Positions 43,764-53,285 are shown, counted from the first letter of the stretch. The stretch is 64,000 bases of DNA from Agromyces fucosus (GCF_004134865.1 NZ_SDPO01000004.1:483673-547672); one strand, 5' to 3'. Notes: generated by a model from the letters alone, not told the origin. Numbers and translations: made by a program.

Positions 43764-44941
43764 GCCGCCACGTCTCCCTCGTAGAGGTCGGTCACCTGCG
43801 CGCCCGCGCGCAGTTTCTCCAGGCGCTCCCGTGCACCGGGCACGTCGAGCCAGCGCGGCCGAACCCACGGTGGGTGGAGCACCTCGCGGTCGAGCAGGTC
43901 CTGCACCAGGGGGATGTGGTCGAGCGCGAGCTTTCCCACGAGCAGCACGTCGAGCGTGCTGCCCTCAGCCAGGGCGTCGATGATGCGCGTGATGCCCCGC
44001 AGGTAGATCGCGTCCTTCACCGAGCCCCCTCCGACGACGACCCGGATGGCGATCGACCACGCGGTGCGCGCCGGGATGCGATGGTCGGCTCGCAGCGACT
44101 CGAAGATCTCGACGAAGCCTGCACCCTCGAGCATCTTGCCGACGGCGACCACTCGCGCCGCGAGCACGCGCAGCCGCCGCGGGTCCAACCCGCCGGTCAG
44201 GTACTCGGCGAGCACGGCGAGGCCCTCCTGCGTCTCGTCGTAGCCGGGCAGGCCGATGGTCAACAGCTTCAGCGGCTGCCGGGCACCGTTCTGGAAGGTG
44301 ACGACGTGGGTGCCGACCTCGTGGTGGAGCAGCGCTTCGACCCGGTCGGCCCGGAAGGCGGCGGACTCCGGGATGAGCAGGCTCCCGAACGACACCATCA
44401 GCTCGGAGACGTCGTCCCGCACCTCGACACGAACAGGGAAGTCGGGGTACACGGCGCGGTAGCGCTCGAACTCCGCACGGGCGGCGTCGGCGAAAGCCCC
44501 GGCCGTGACGGTCTGGGTGCTGGGCGCCTGCGGGGGGATCGTCTCGAGCAGCTCCTCCGCCGCAGCCGCCAGCGGAGGGGCCACGGTTCCGTACAGCTGG
44601 AGCGAGCCGTAGAGGAACCGTGACGTGTCGCGGTCCTCCAGCGCGGTGATCTGCCGGGCGATCTCGTCCCGCTTCGCCCGGAAGAGCGTGTGCAGCGCCG
44701 GATCGTCGACGTTCTCGACCTCGAGGTCGTACAGGTCCCGCTGCGCCAGGTCGGGGTCGAAGTCCAACGGTCGCAGCCGCAGCGTCGGGGCCGTGCCGAA
44801 GTCGCTGCGTTCGAAGTCCGCCCACGCCTCGGCGGCATTGAGGGGCGTGGTGTTGACGAGCAGGTTCACCCGTCGCTCGATCTCGGTGAGTCGGGCGTCG
44901 ATGTCGAGCGCGGGTGCCAGCCGCTCCGGGTATGACGACAT
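43760..44941 (-). CDS. DUF1704 QEGLA-motif metallopeptidase-like protein
   Basis: A 393-residue protein of the family automatically named 'flavohemoglobin expression-modulating QEGLA motif protein'. The core has an HExxxH zinc motif (H207-E208...H212 in LLHHEVGTHVVTFQNG) and Q238-E239-G240 in DETQEGLAVLAEYLTGG. The same family and HExxxH motif define the eukaryotic tubulin tyrosine carboxypeptidase MATCAP, so a carboxypeptidase-like activity is a reasonable prediction. It is first in a two-gene unit with an ATP-grasp ligase. TATCTT at 44953-44948 ends six bases before the ATG, so it is probably leaderless. Natural substrate unknown. Confidence 0.82.
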   Translation of the reverse strand: MSSYPERLAPALDIDARLTEIERRVNLLVNTTPLNAAEAWADFERSDFGTAPTLRLRPLDFDPDLAQRDLYDLEVENVDDPALHTLFRAKRDEIARQITALEDRDTSRFLYGSLQLYGTVAPPLAAAAEELLETIPPQAPSTQTVTAGAFADAARAEFERYRAVYPDFPVRVEVRDDVSELMVSFGSLLIPESAAFRADRVEALLHHEVGTHVVTFQNGARQPLKLLTIGLPGYDETQEGLAVLAEYLTGGLDPRRLRVLAARVVAVGKMLEGAGFVEIFESLRADHRIPARTAWSIAIRVVVGGGSVKDAIYLRGITRIIDALAEGSTLDVLLVGKLALDHIPLVQDLLDREVLHPPWVRPRWLDVPGARERLEKLRAGAQVTDLYEGDVAA

Positions 44942-44947
44942 GTCACG

Positions 44948-44953
44948 AAGATA
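44948..44953 (-). promoter_or_regulatory. -10 box TATCTT of the DUF1704/ATP-grasp unit, leaderless
   Basis: Minus-strand TATCTT ends six bases before ATG 44941. It supports this start over the in-frame start at 44977. Confidence 0.5.
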
Positions 44954-45003
44954 CCAACGCGTGCCGGTGGTTCCCACCCCCTTGCGCGGCCGAGCTTCTT
45001 CGG

Positions 45004-45077
45004 TGCTCCCGCTGGGATTCGAACCCAGACTGAGGCGAGTTTAAGTCGCCTGCCTCTGCCGATTGGGCTACGGGAGC
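45004..45077 (-). tRNA. tRNA with anticodon UAA (nominally Leu) on a class I body
   Basis: A complete 74-base cloverleaf: acceptor GCTCCCG/CGGGAGC with A73, D arm GCC/GGC, anticodon stem GGCGA/TCGCC with loop CTTAAAC (anticodon TAA), T arm CTGGG-TTCGAAT-CCCAG. The CCA end is not encoded (CCG follows). By anticodon it reads UUA (leucine). However, the variable loop is only TCAGT (five bases), whereas bacterial tRNA-Leu is class II with a long variable arm. It may be an odd tRNA-Leu or be charged with another amino acid. Confidence 0.9.
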
Positions 45078-45106
45078 GCGGCGCCGCCCCGAAGGGCGAC
45101 GCCGCG
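45077..45106 (-). terminator. Hairpin between ndh and the tRNA gene
   Basis: CGCGGCG (45077-45083) pairs with CGCCGCG (45100-45106), and inside it CGCCC pairs with GGGCG around loop CGAA, with one mismatch between the two stems. It follows ndh by 24 bases and may end or process that transcript. It touches the first base of the tRNA, so it could instead mark a processing site. Confidence 0.5.
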
Positions 45107-45130
45107 TCACAGCCTAGTCAGGGGACGTCG

Positions 45131-46534
45131 CTACTTGGCGGCGACGGCCTCCTGCTTCGCCGGCTTCTCCGACTTCGCGGGTGAGGCAGCGGGCGCGGGC
45201 GCCTCGACGGCCGGCGGCTTCGGACGAGCGGCGAACAGCTCGAACTGGGCGCGCGGCTGCTGAACGGCGCTCAGCGAGACGATGTCGCGGCCGAGCCAGA
45301 AGTTGTTCCACCAGCCCCAGAAGACGCGGAACTTGCGTTCCCAGCTGGGCATCGCCAGACCGTGGTAGCCGCGGTGCGCGAACCAGGCCGGGAGGCCCTT
45401 GATCGCGAGCTTGCCCGACTGGAAGACGCCCGAGCCGACGCCGAGGCCGGCGACCGCACCCAGGTTCTTGTGGAAGTACTGCTTCGGCTCCTCGCCGCGC
45501 AGGACCGCGACGATGTTCTTCGCGAGCAGCTTGCCCTGACGCACGGCGTGCTGCGCGTTCGGCACGCAGTAGCCGCCGACGCCGCCGCCGGTGAGGTCGG
45601 GGACGGCGGCGATGTCGCCGGCGGCCCAGGCGTCGGCCACGAAGTCGTCGTCGTCGCCGACGCGCAGGTCGGCACGGGTCTTGATGCGGCCGCGCTCCTC
45701 GACGGGGAGGTCGCTCGAACGCACGATCGCCGGGTTCGCCATGACACCGGCGGTCCAGACGATGAGGTCGGTCTCGAAGCTCTCACCGGTCGACAGCTCG
45801 ATGACGCCGTCGACCGCGCTCGTGAGCTGCGTGTCGAGGTGGATCTCGGCGCCGCGCTGAGCGAGGTGCTTGATGACCCAGTGGCTCGTCTCGAGCGACA
45901 CCTCGGGCATGATGCGACCCATGGCCTCGATGAGGTGGAAGTGCGTCTCGTCGAACGTGAGCTGCGGGTAGTACTCGAGCAGCGAGCTCGCGAACGAGCG
46001 GAGCTCGGCGAACACCTCGATGCCGGCGAAGCCGCCGCCGACGACCACGAAGGTGAGCAGGCGCTCACGCTCGGGGCCCGGGGGGAGGTTCGAGGCCTTG
46101 TCGAAGTTCGTGAGCACGCGGTCGCGGATCGCGACGGCCTCTTCGACCGACTTCAGGCCGATCGCGTTGTCGGCGATGCCCGGGATCGGGAAGGTGCGCG
46201 ACACGGCGCCGCCGGTGACCACGACGACGTCGTAGTCGAACTGCCACGGCTCACCGAGTTCGGGCGTGATCGTCGCGGTCTTGGCCGCGTGATCGATGTG
46301 CGTGACCTTCGCGGTCACCACGTTGGTCTTCTTCAGGTGGCGACGCTGCGCGACCACCGAGTGGCGGGGCTCGATCGACCCTGCAGCGACCTCGGGAAGG
46401 AAGGGCTGGTACGTCATGTACGGCAGCGGGTCGACGATCGTGACCTCTGCCTCGCCGGCGCGCAACCACTTCTCGAGCTTCCACGCCGTGTAGAACCCCG
46501 CATAGCCACCGCCGACGATGAGAATCTTGGGCAC
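45131..46534 (-). CDS. ndh: Type II NADH dehydrogenase (NAD(P)/FAD oxidoreductase)
   Basis: Non-proton-pumping NADH:menaquinone oxidoreductase of the respiratory chain. The 467 residues include the FAD-binding ILIVGGGYAGFYTAWKLE at the N-terminus, the NADH-binding FVVVGGGFAGIEVFAEL near 165, and AWAAGDIAAVPD with the FAD-contacting aspartate near 308. A C-terminal amphipathic and basic region serves for membrane attachment, ending in an Ala/Pro/Lys-rich tail. The GTG start follows GAGGAGT. It is transcribed toward the tRNA gene. Confidence 0.92.
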   Translation of the reverse strand: MPKILIVGGGYAGFYTAWKLEKWLRAGEAEVTIVDPLPYMTYQPFLPEVAAGSIEPRHSVVAQRRHLKKTNVVTAKVTHIDHAAKTATITPELGEPWQFDYDVVVVTGGAVSRTFPIPGIADNAIGLKSVEEAVAIRDRVLTNFDKASNLPPGPERERLLTFVVVGGGFAGIEVFAELRSFASSLLEYYPQLTFDETHFHLIEAMGRIMPEVSLETSHWVIKHLAQRGAEIHLDTQLTSAVDGVIELSTGESFETDLIVWTAGVMANPAIVRSSDLPVEERGRIKTRADLRVGDDDDFVADAWAAGDIAAVPDLTGGGVGGYCVPNAQHAVRQGKLLAKNIVAVLRGEEPKQYFHKNLGAVAGLGVGSGVFQSGKLAIKGLPAWFAHRGYHGLAMPSWERKFRVFWGWWNNFWLGRDIVSLSAVQQPRAQFELFAARPKPPAVEAPAPAASPAKSEKPAKQEAVAAK

Positions 46535-46583
46535 GGTGAATGGACTCCTCAGTTTTGGGACGTGCGGGCTGATTTGCGTGCGA

Positions 46584-47918
46584 TCACTGCTCGCGAATGC
46601 GGACAGTCCGCTTGGTATGCCGAGTGGCGCCGATGCCCAACAGCGCTGCTAGCGTACCAAACCCTGCGACCAGTGAGAGCGGCACCGTGATGTAGGCCAG
46701 CGTCCACTGGGTCGGAAGGAGCGTCTGCGCACCGTCGGATCGAGGCAACGGCGGGTCGGCGATCGGCACGATGGGCTGGTCGACGCTGCTGCCCTCATCG
46801 GGCGCCTCGACCTCGGCACGCCGATGCAGCGTGATCCAGTCGGCCAGGCTGCCGAGCGGATTCTCGTCCACCTTCGGGACATTCGACTCGAGCGCGGCCA
46901 CCGGATCGATGAGGCCGTACCCGTAGAGGGCACTCGGCACCGTCTGGCCGTTGGGGTCTGCCGTCGTGATGAGTCGGTTGATGACGTTCGCCGCGTCGAG
47001 GTCGGGGTATTCGGAGCGGATCAGCGCGACGAGGCCGGTCACGATCGGGGCGGCACCGCTCGTGCCGTCCCACTGCACGTGGCTGCCGTCGGGCAGCACG
47101 CCGACGAGGTCTTCGCTGGGTGCGGCCACCGCGATCGTGATGCCCTGCGAACTCGCGTCGAGGCTCGCGTTCTTGGCCTTGTCGACACCGGCGACGGTCA
47201 GCACGCCGGGAATCGTGGCGGGCGCCCCGACCTGGCTCGTGCCGCTGCCCCGGTTGCCCGCGGCCGCGACGATGACGACATCGTGGTCGAAGGCGTACAT
47301 GAACGCGTCGTCCCAGCTCTCGGGCCAATCGGGGGTGTTGCGCGTGAGCGACATATTGATGACGTCGGCGCCGTTGTCGACCGCCCATCGCACCGCCTCG
47401 GCGATCTGGTCGTCGTTCGACTTCGCAGCGCCCGTGTCCTGGCCGAATGCCACCGAGACCGTGAGCAGGTCGGCCTCGGGCGCCGTGCCGATGACCCCGC
47501 TGCCCTCCCCCGTGCCGCGACCGGCGAGCAAGCCCGCGACCATGGTGCCGTGGGTGTCGTCGTCCCCGACGGGCGTCTGGCCGTCGGGGGTGCCGAGGCC
47601 CGAGACATCCGTGCCGCCGACGACGGTGCCGCGGAGCTCGGCGACGTTGCCGTTGACGCCCGTGTCGATGACGGCGACCGTGACGCCGTCGCCCTTCGTG
47701 GTGTTCCACGCCGTCGTGAAGCCGTAGTCGGCGAGCCAGTACTCGTAGTCGCGCACGAGGTCGGCTCGCGCGGCCCCGGCTCCCGCGAGCGCGAGCATCG
47801 TCGCCGCCGCGAGCGTCGCGGTGGCGCGCACGACGAACGCCAGCGGGCGGCGGGCGCGACCGGATCGCCCGGAACGCGAGGCGCGTTCGGAGCGGTGCGG
47901 GCGCGTCGACGGGTTCAC
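46584..47918 (-). CDS. Membrane-anchored S8 subtilisin-like serine protease
   Basis: A 444-residue exported protease. After a basic N-terminus there is a signal peptide ending near AGAARA, then the S8 domain with triad motifs VAVIDTGVNG (Asp), DDTHGTMVAG (His) and WDGTSGAAPIVTG (Ser). A C-terminal membrane helix (YITVPLSLVAGFGTLAALLG) with a basic tail anchors it, giving the same layout as mycosins, though no ESX genes are near. The GTG start overlaps the DUF501 stop by four bases, so it ends the ftsB-DUF501-protease unit. Substrate unknown. Confidence 0.88.
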   Translation of the reverse strand: MNPSTRPHRSERASRSGRSGRARRPLAFVVRATATLAAATMLALAGAGAARADLVRDYEYWLADYGFTTAWNTTKGDGVTVAVIDTGVNGNVAELRGTVVGGTDVSGLGTPDGQTPVGDDDTHGTMVAGLLAGRGTGEGSGVIGTAPEADLLTVSVAFGQDTGAAKSNDDQIAEAVRWAVDNGADVINMSLTRNTPDWPESWDDAFMYAFDHDVVIVAAAGNRGSGTSQVGAPATIPGVLTVAGVDKAKNASLDASSQGITIAVAAPSEDLVGVLPDGSHVQWDGTSGAAPIVTGLVALIRSEYPDLDAANVINRLITTADPNGQTVPSALYGYGLIDPVAALESNVPKVDENPLGSLADWITLHRRAEVEAPDEGSSVDQPIVPIADPPLPRSDGAQTLLPTQWTLAYITVPLSLVAGFGTLAALLGIGATRHTKRTVRIREQ

Positions 47919-48469
47919 TCGATGGGCTCCTCGGCGGTCTCGAGCGAGGGCGCCTCGTCGACGCCGTAGTCGGGACAGCGGCAGACGTCGGGCGACCAGG
48001 TCGAGCGCTCGAGCGCGATGTCGCCCATCGGGTTCACCCCGGGGCCGGCGGCGAGCGAATGCGCGACGAGCGCGTGCAGGCACTTCACGCGCGTGGGCAT
48101 GCCGCCCGCGGAGATTCCGGCGAGCTCGGGCACGACGGCGATCGACTCGCGGTCGGCGAGGTAGTCGCGATGGGCGCGGCCGTAGGCCTCGGCGACGTCG
48201 GCGTCGGCAGCCAGGAGTTCGGTGCACTCGACCATGAGCTGGGCGGCCTCGAGGAACGACATCGCGGCGGTCGCCGTCGGGTGCGAGAGGTAGTAGAAGG
48301 TCGGGAACGGCGTGCCGTCGGTCAGGCGCGGCGCCGTGGCGACGACCGTGGGAGCGCCGCACACGCAGCGCGCCGCGATGCCGACGACGTCGCGCGCCGG
48401 GCGTCCGAGCTGCGCCGAGACGATGCGCACGTCGCGCTCGCTCACCGGTTCGAAGGGCGGGCGGGTCAT
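47915..48469 (-). CDS. DUF501 domain protein
   Basis: A 184-residue soluble protein of the actinobacterial DUF501 family. Cysteine-containing motifs CVCGAPTVVATAPRL (about residue 35) and RVKCLHALVAHSLAAG (about 126) with a late CRCPDYG suggest possible metal binding. TFYYLSHP precedes a helical middle part. It overlaps its neighbours on both sides by four bases, between the FtsB-like gene and the protease. Conserved eno-ftsB-DUF501 order in actinobacteria suggests a housekeeping role, perhaps linked to division; none is established. Confidence 0.88.
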   Translation of the reverse strand: MTRPPFEPVSERDVRIVSAQLGRPARDVVGIAARCVCGAPTVVATAPRLTDGTPFPTFYYLSHPTATAAMSFLEAAQLMVECTELLAADADVAEAYGRAHRDYLADRESIAVVPELAGISAGGMPTRVKCLHALVAHSLAAGPGVNPMGDIALERSTWSPDVCRCPDYGVDEAPSLETAEEPIE

Positions 48470-49266
48470 CGGGTCTCCTCGGCGGGTGGGGCGGCGGGCG
48501 GCGGGGTCGTGGGATCGGTGGCCGGGTCGGTCGGCGGCACCGCGTCGGGGGCGAGGCCCGCGGTGAACACCGAGTCGAGCAGGGTGGTCATCCAGTCGCC
48601 CTTCGATTCGGTCACGTCGGCCGAGACCTCGGCCGTGGCATCCGCCTTCGCCGCTGCCGTTCGGTCGTCGATGACGAGGTAGCTCACCTCGCCCGGCATC
48701 ACGTAGTACAGGCGCTCGCGCGCCTGGGTCACGATGAACGTGTCGTCGTTCCAGCGCTCGCGCTCGGCGCGCAGGCGCTGGACCTCCTCCTCCTGTGCGG
48801 AGACGGCGGCGCGGAGCTCGGCGATCTGCTGCCGCTGCTGTGCGAACGCCGCGATCGTCGGCGCGAGCACCACGACGGCGAGCACGAGTACTCCCATCAT
48901 GATGAGGGAGAAACCTGAGAATCGGATGCCGCTGAGCCAGCCCGAACGGGCGGCGGCGCCCTGCTGGTCGGGACTCCGACCGGCCGCGGGCGCCGAGGGC
49001 TTCCTGCCCGTGCCGGAGGCGACCTTCGCGGATGCACTCGGCTTCGCCGAGGACGCCTTCGCGGAGGACGCCTTCGCGGAGGTCGACTTCGCGGAGGTCG
49101 ACTTCGCGGAGGTCGACTTCGCGGAGGTCGACTTCGCGGTGTCCGGCTTCGCGGTCGACGCCTTCGAGCCGGCGGCAGGCGTCGCGCCGCGCTTCGCAGC
49201 GGGCTTCGGGGTGGGCACGGTCGGACGCTTGGGAACGCGGCCGGAGCGACCGGTGTCGTCTCGCAT
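48466..49266 (-). CDS. FtsB/DivIC-family septum formation initiator with repeated N-terminus
   Basis: A 266-residue bitopic protein. The long cytoplasmic N-terminus holds KSTSA/KASSA repeats encoded by a 15-base tandem repeat. One membrane helix (about residues 117-140) is followed by a coiled coil (QQRQQIAELRAAVSAQEEEV) and the conserved FIVTQARERLYYVMPGE. This is the layout of FtsB/DivIC, which joins FtsL and FtsQ in the divisome. A Pro/Thr-rich tail ends the protein. It follows eno, as usual in actinobacteria, after a terminator. Confidence 0.88.
   Translation of the reverse strand: MRDDTGRSGRVPKRPTVPTPKPAAKRGATPAAGSKASTAKPDTAKSTSAKSTSAKSTSAKSTSAKASSAKASSAKPSASAKVASGTGRKPSAPAAGRSPDQQGAAARSGWLSGIRFSGFSLIMMGVLVLAVVVLAPTIAAFAQQRQQIAELRAAVSAQEEEVQRLRAERERWNDDTFIVTQARERLYYVMPGEVSYLVIDDRTAAAKADATAEVSADVTESKGDWMTTLLDSVFTAGLAPDAVPPTDPATDPTTPPPAAPPAEETR
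49045..49140. repeat. 15-base coding minisatellite in the ftsB-like gene
   Basis: About six copies of GACTTCGCGGAGGTC or close variants (two early copies read GACGCCTTCGCGGAG) encode the KSTSA/KASSA repeats. Unit length keeps the frame, so copy number can change without breaking the gene. Confidence 0.8.
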
Positions 49267-49297
49267 CGCCCCTCCTCGTCATGCCACCCGGATACGC

Positions 49298-49331
49298 GTG
49301 ACGGGGGCGGCCACTCGGCCGCCCCCGTCAC
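49298..49331. terminator. Terminator after eno
   Basis: GTGACGGGGGCGGCC (49298-49312) pairs perfectly with 49317-49331 around loop ACTC. It lies 13 bases after the eno stop in the direction of transcription and before the ftsB-like gene. Confidence 0.8.
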
Positions 49332-49343
49332 ATGCGATGCTGC

Positions 49344-50690
<1,347 letters not shown>

Positions 50691-50725
50691 GAGGTCGAGG
50701 ATGTCTCGTGCTTGCGGCGCGAGAG

Positions 50726-51994
50726 CTACTCGCCCAGCTCGCGGAACGCGAGCGACGCGGCATCCGTCGTCTCGGCGCCGACCTGCGCGAAGGCGTCGAA
50801 TCCGTCGGCGGTCACCCGGTCGAGCAGGGCGCGCAGGTTCTTCACGCGGCGCTCGAGACGCACACGAGCACCGGATGCCACGAGCTCCTGCTTCAGCGCG
50901 AGCAGGCGCCCGGCCGGGACATCCGCGTCGTAGACGAGCACGACCGCGCGCGGGCGCTCCTCGTCGCGCACGGCGAGCAGGTCGACGATGCGCTCGAAGC
51001 CGATCGAGAAGCCGCACGCGGGCACCTCCTGGCCGAGGAAGCGGCCGATCATGCCGTCGTACCGGCCGCCGCCGCCGAGCGAGTAGCCGTAGTCGGGGTG
51101 CGCGATCTCGAAGATCGTGCCCGTGTAGTAGCCCATGCCGCGCACGAGGGTGGGATCGAACTCGATGGCCGCGTCGGGCAGCGCTGCGCGCAGCGCGAGC
51201 AGGTCGGCGTAGGCGTCGCGGTCGAGCCAGCTCGGCGGCGGAACGACGCCGTCGGCGAGGTGCCAGTCGGCATTCGTGAGCGCCTCGAGCTCGGCCGCGA
51301 CATCCGCATCGCCCGTGACGATGCCGAGCTCGGCGAGCTCGGCCGCTACTCCCCCGGTGCCGATCTTGTCGAGCTTGTCGATCGTGATGAGTGCTCGCTC
51401 GCGCAGTTCGTCGGGCACGCCCCACGAGCCGAGGATGCCGGCGAGGATGCGCCGGTCGTTGAGACGGACCGTGCACCCCGAGAGGCCGAGCGCGTCGAGC
51501 GTCGCGACGGTCGCGGTGAGCAGTTCGAGCTCGGCGAGCGAGCCCGCCTCGCCGATGATGTCGATGTCGCACTGCACGAACTGGCGGTAACGGCCCTTCT
51601 GCGGGCGCTCGGCGCGCCACACCGGCGCGATCTGGATCGAGCGGAACACGGGCGGGAGCGCAGCCCGGTGCGTCGCGTAGAACCGGGCGAGCGGCACCGT
51701 GAGGTCGTAGCGCAAGCCGAGGTCGGCGAGCGAGAGCGCGTCGCCGGATGCCGCGGCTCGCGCGAGGTCGTCGGCGCTGAGTGCGCGCTTCATGACGGCG
51801 AAGGCGAGCTTCTCGTTGTCGCCGCCGAGACCGGCGTGGAGGCGCGACGAGTCCTCCATCACGGGCGTCTCGATCTCGTCGAAGCCGTGCGCCGCGTACA
51901 CCCCGCGGATCACGCCGAGTGCGTGCTCGCGACGGGCCTTCTCGGCCGGGAGGAAGTCGCGCATGCCGCGCGGAGGGGTGACGGATGCAGCCAT
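50726..51994 (-). CDS. hisS: Histidyl-tRNA synthetase
   Basis: Class II aminoacyl-tRNA synthetase charging tRNA-His (422 residues). Class II motifs are present: TPPRGMRDFLPAE at the start, LRYDLTVPLARF (motif 2 region), FRSIQIAPVWRAERPQKGRYR, the histidine-specific LVRGMGYYTGTIFE and SLGGGGRYDGMI, and motif 3 ACGFSIGFERI. The C-terminal anticodon-binding domain begins near 330. I place the start at ATG 51994 because GGAAG is about ten bases upstream; ATG 52003 lies directly against that site. Confidence 0.93.
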   Translation of the reverse strand: MAASVTPPRGMRDFLPAEKARREHALGVIRGVYAAHGFDEIETPVMEDSSRLHAGLGGDNEKLAFAVMKRALSADDLARAAASGDALSLADLGLRYDLTVPLARFYATHRAALPPVFRSIQIAPVWRAERPQKGRYRQFVQCDIDIIGEAGSLAELELLTATVATLDALGLSGCTVRLNDRRILAGILGSWGVPDELRERALITIDKLDKIGTGGVAAELAELGIVTGDADVAAELEALTNADWHLADGVVPPPSWLDRDAYADLLALRAALPDAAIEFDPTLVRGMGYYTGTIFEIAHPDYGYSLGGGGRYDGMIGRFLGQEVPACGFSIGFERIVDLLAVRDEERPRAVVLVYDADVPAGRLLALKQELVASGARVRLERRVKNLRALLDRVTADGFDAFAQVGAETTDAASLAFRELGE

Positions 51995-52052
51995 GGCGAC
52001 CATTCTTCCAGCACGCGGGCGTCGGCCACTGCGCTTGAGGCGACGGGTCGGC

Positions 52053-52493
52053 TCAGCCTGCGTCGAGCTCGATCCCCTTCGCCGCCGCCGCCCTCCGCAG
52101 CGCGTCGGCCTCGTCGATGCCGACCGCGACGTAGATGCGGAGCCCGTCGGCATCGTCGCGCACGAGGTACTCGACGTCGCTCGTGACGATCAGCTCGTCG
52201 TCCGCGTCGAGGTAGCTCCAGCGCACGCGCACCAGCGACAGCACGTCGGTGAGCGAGCTCACCGCCCGCAGCTCGGGCACGATCCCCGCGAAGCCGAGCC
52301 GGCGATAGAGCGGATACGACGACGAGAGCCCGGCCGCCATGTCGGCGCGGCTCTCGAGCGCGCCCGCGAAGTCGTCGGTGATCACCATGCCCGGCAGCCC
52401 CCAGAGCCGCGCGGTGGCATCGGCGTCGAAGTCGCGCTGCGCCTCGCCGTACGCGTCGAAGAACTCCTCGAGCCGCCAGTCCTCGATGCCCAT
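52053..52493 (-). CDS. NTF2-like (SnoaL-type) small protein of unknown function
   Basis: A 146-residue cytoplasmic protein. The pattern of an N-terminal helix (WRLEEFFDAYGEAQRDFDAD), a GMVITDDFAGAL segment and a C-terminal set of beta strands (VRVRWSYLD, LIVTSDVEYLVRDD) fits a cone-shaped NTF2-like fold, used for small-molecule binding, isomerases or dimer scaffolds. I see no catalytic signature. ATG 52493 follows GGGAGG. It lies between mazG and hisS in the same direction. Confidence 0.65.
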   Translation of the reverse strand: MGIEDWRLEEFFDAYGEAQRDFDADATARLWGLPGMVITDDFAGALESRADMAAGLSSSYPLYRRLGFAGIVPELRAVSSLTDVLSLVRVRWSYLDADDELIVTSDVEYLVRDDADGLRIYVAVGIDEADALRRAAAAKGIELDAG

Positions 52494-52569
52494 GCGTCCT
52501 CCCTCGGGAGTCGGGTTCCGTCCGACGGTACGCCTGCGCCGAGGCATCCGCGAGCGTCGCGTCGGCGCG

Positions 52570-53223
52570 TCAGCCGGTGCGCGACGCCTCGGCGCCGCGC
52601 ACCTCATCCTCGAGGGCGCGCACGGCGGTGCGCAATGCCCGTTCGGCGTCGAGGCCCTGCGAACGGGCGGATGCCACGAGGCCGAGCAACTGTCGGCCGA
52701 GCTCGTCCTCCGTCGCGGGCGAGGCGAGCGCCGAGGCATCCGTCACGCCCACCTTCTCGGCCTTGCCGAGCACCTTCTGCGCGAGCGCGAGCGCCGGCAT
52801 GCCGCGCGGGATGCCGTCGAGCACGCTCGTGCGGTGCGGCTTCTCATCGGCCTTCAGGTCGTCCCAGAAGGCGACCACGTCGGCTGCGGTCTCGGCCTCT
52901 CGATCGCCGAAGACATGCGGATGCCGCGACACCATCTTGGCCGTCATGTGACGGGCGACGTCGTCGATGTCGAAGCGCTCGCCGTCGGTATGGGCGGCGA
53001 GGTCGGCGTGGAAGAGCACTTGGTAGAGCACGTCGCCGAGCTCCTCGATCATCTCTTCGCGACTGCCCGACTCGATCGCGTCGATGAGTTCCCAGCTCTC
53101 CTCCACGAGGTACTGCACGAGGCTCTCGTGGGTCTGGTCCGCATCCCATGGGCACCCGCCCGGTGCACGGAGGAGAGCCACCGTGTCGATGAGTTCGTCC
53201 AGTCCGGGGTGCGCTGCGCTCAT
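52570..53223 (-). CDS. mazG: MazG family nucleoside triphosphate pyrophosphohydrolase
   Basis: Hydrolyses nucleoside triphosphates, including aberrant ones, to monophosphates. The 217 residues carry one MazG domain with metal-binding acidic residues in LVEESWELIDAIES and EEMIEELGDVLYQVLFHA, preceded by LRAPGGCPWDADQTHESL. A helical C-terminal half with DDLKADEKPHRTSVLDGIP and GMPALALAQKVLGKAEKVG is typical of the long MazG type. TAGGCT ends six bases before the ATG, so it is probably leaderless. Near eno as in many actinobacteria. Confidence 0.92.
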   Translation of the reverse strand: MSAAHPGLDELIDTVALLRAPGGCPWDADQTHESLVQYLVEESWELIDAIESGSREEMIEELGDVLYQVLFHADLAAHTDGERFDIDDVARHMTAKMVSRHPHVFGDREAETAADVVAFWDDLKADEKPHRTSVLDGIPRGMPALALAQKVLGKAEKVGVTDASALASPATEDELGRQLLGLVASARSQGLDAERALRTAVRALEDEVRGAEASRTG

Positions 53224-53229
53224 ACCGGC

Positions 53230-53235
53230 AGCCTA
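53230..53235 (-). promoter_or_regulatory. -10 box TAGGCT of mazG, leaderless
   Basis: Minus-strand TAGGCT ends six bases before ATG 53223. Confidence 0.55.
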
Positions 53236-53285
53236 GGTGGCGTCGGTCGGAAACGCGTCGTTCGGATCGGCCCTCCGAGCGGGCC

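Noticed and set aside
46584-47918. Subtilisin as part of a type VII secretion locus
   Set aside because: The layout resembles mycosins, but no EccC, WXG100 or EccD genes are nearby; overlap with DUF501 and ftsB suggests a different context.
51994-52153. Upstream extension of hisS to 52153
   Set aside because: The added residues are Arg/Ser-rich non-homologous sequence and overlap the next gene; homology begins just after ATG 51994.
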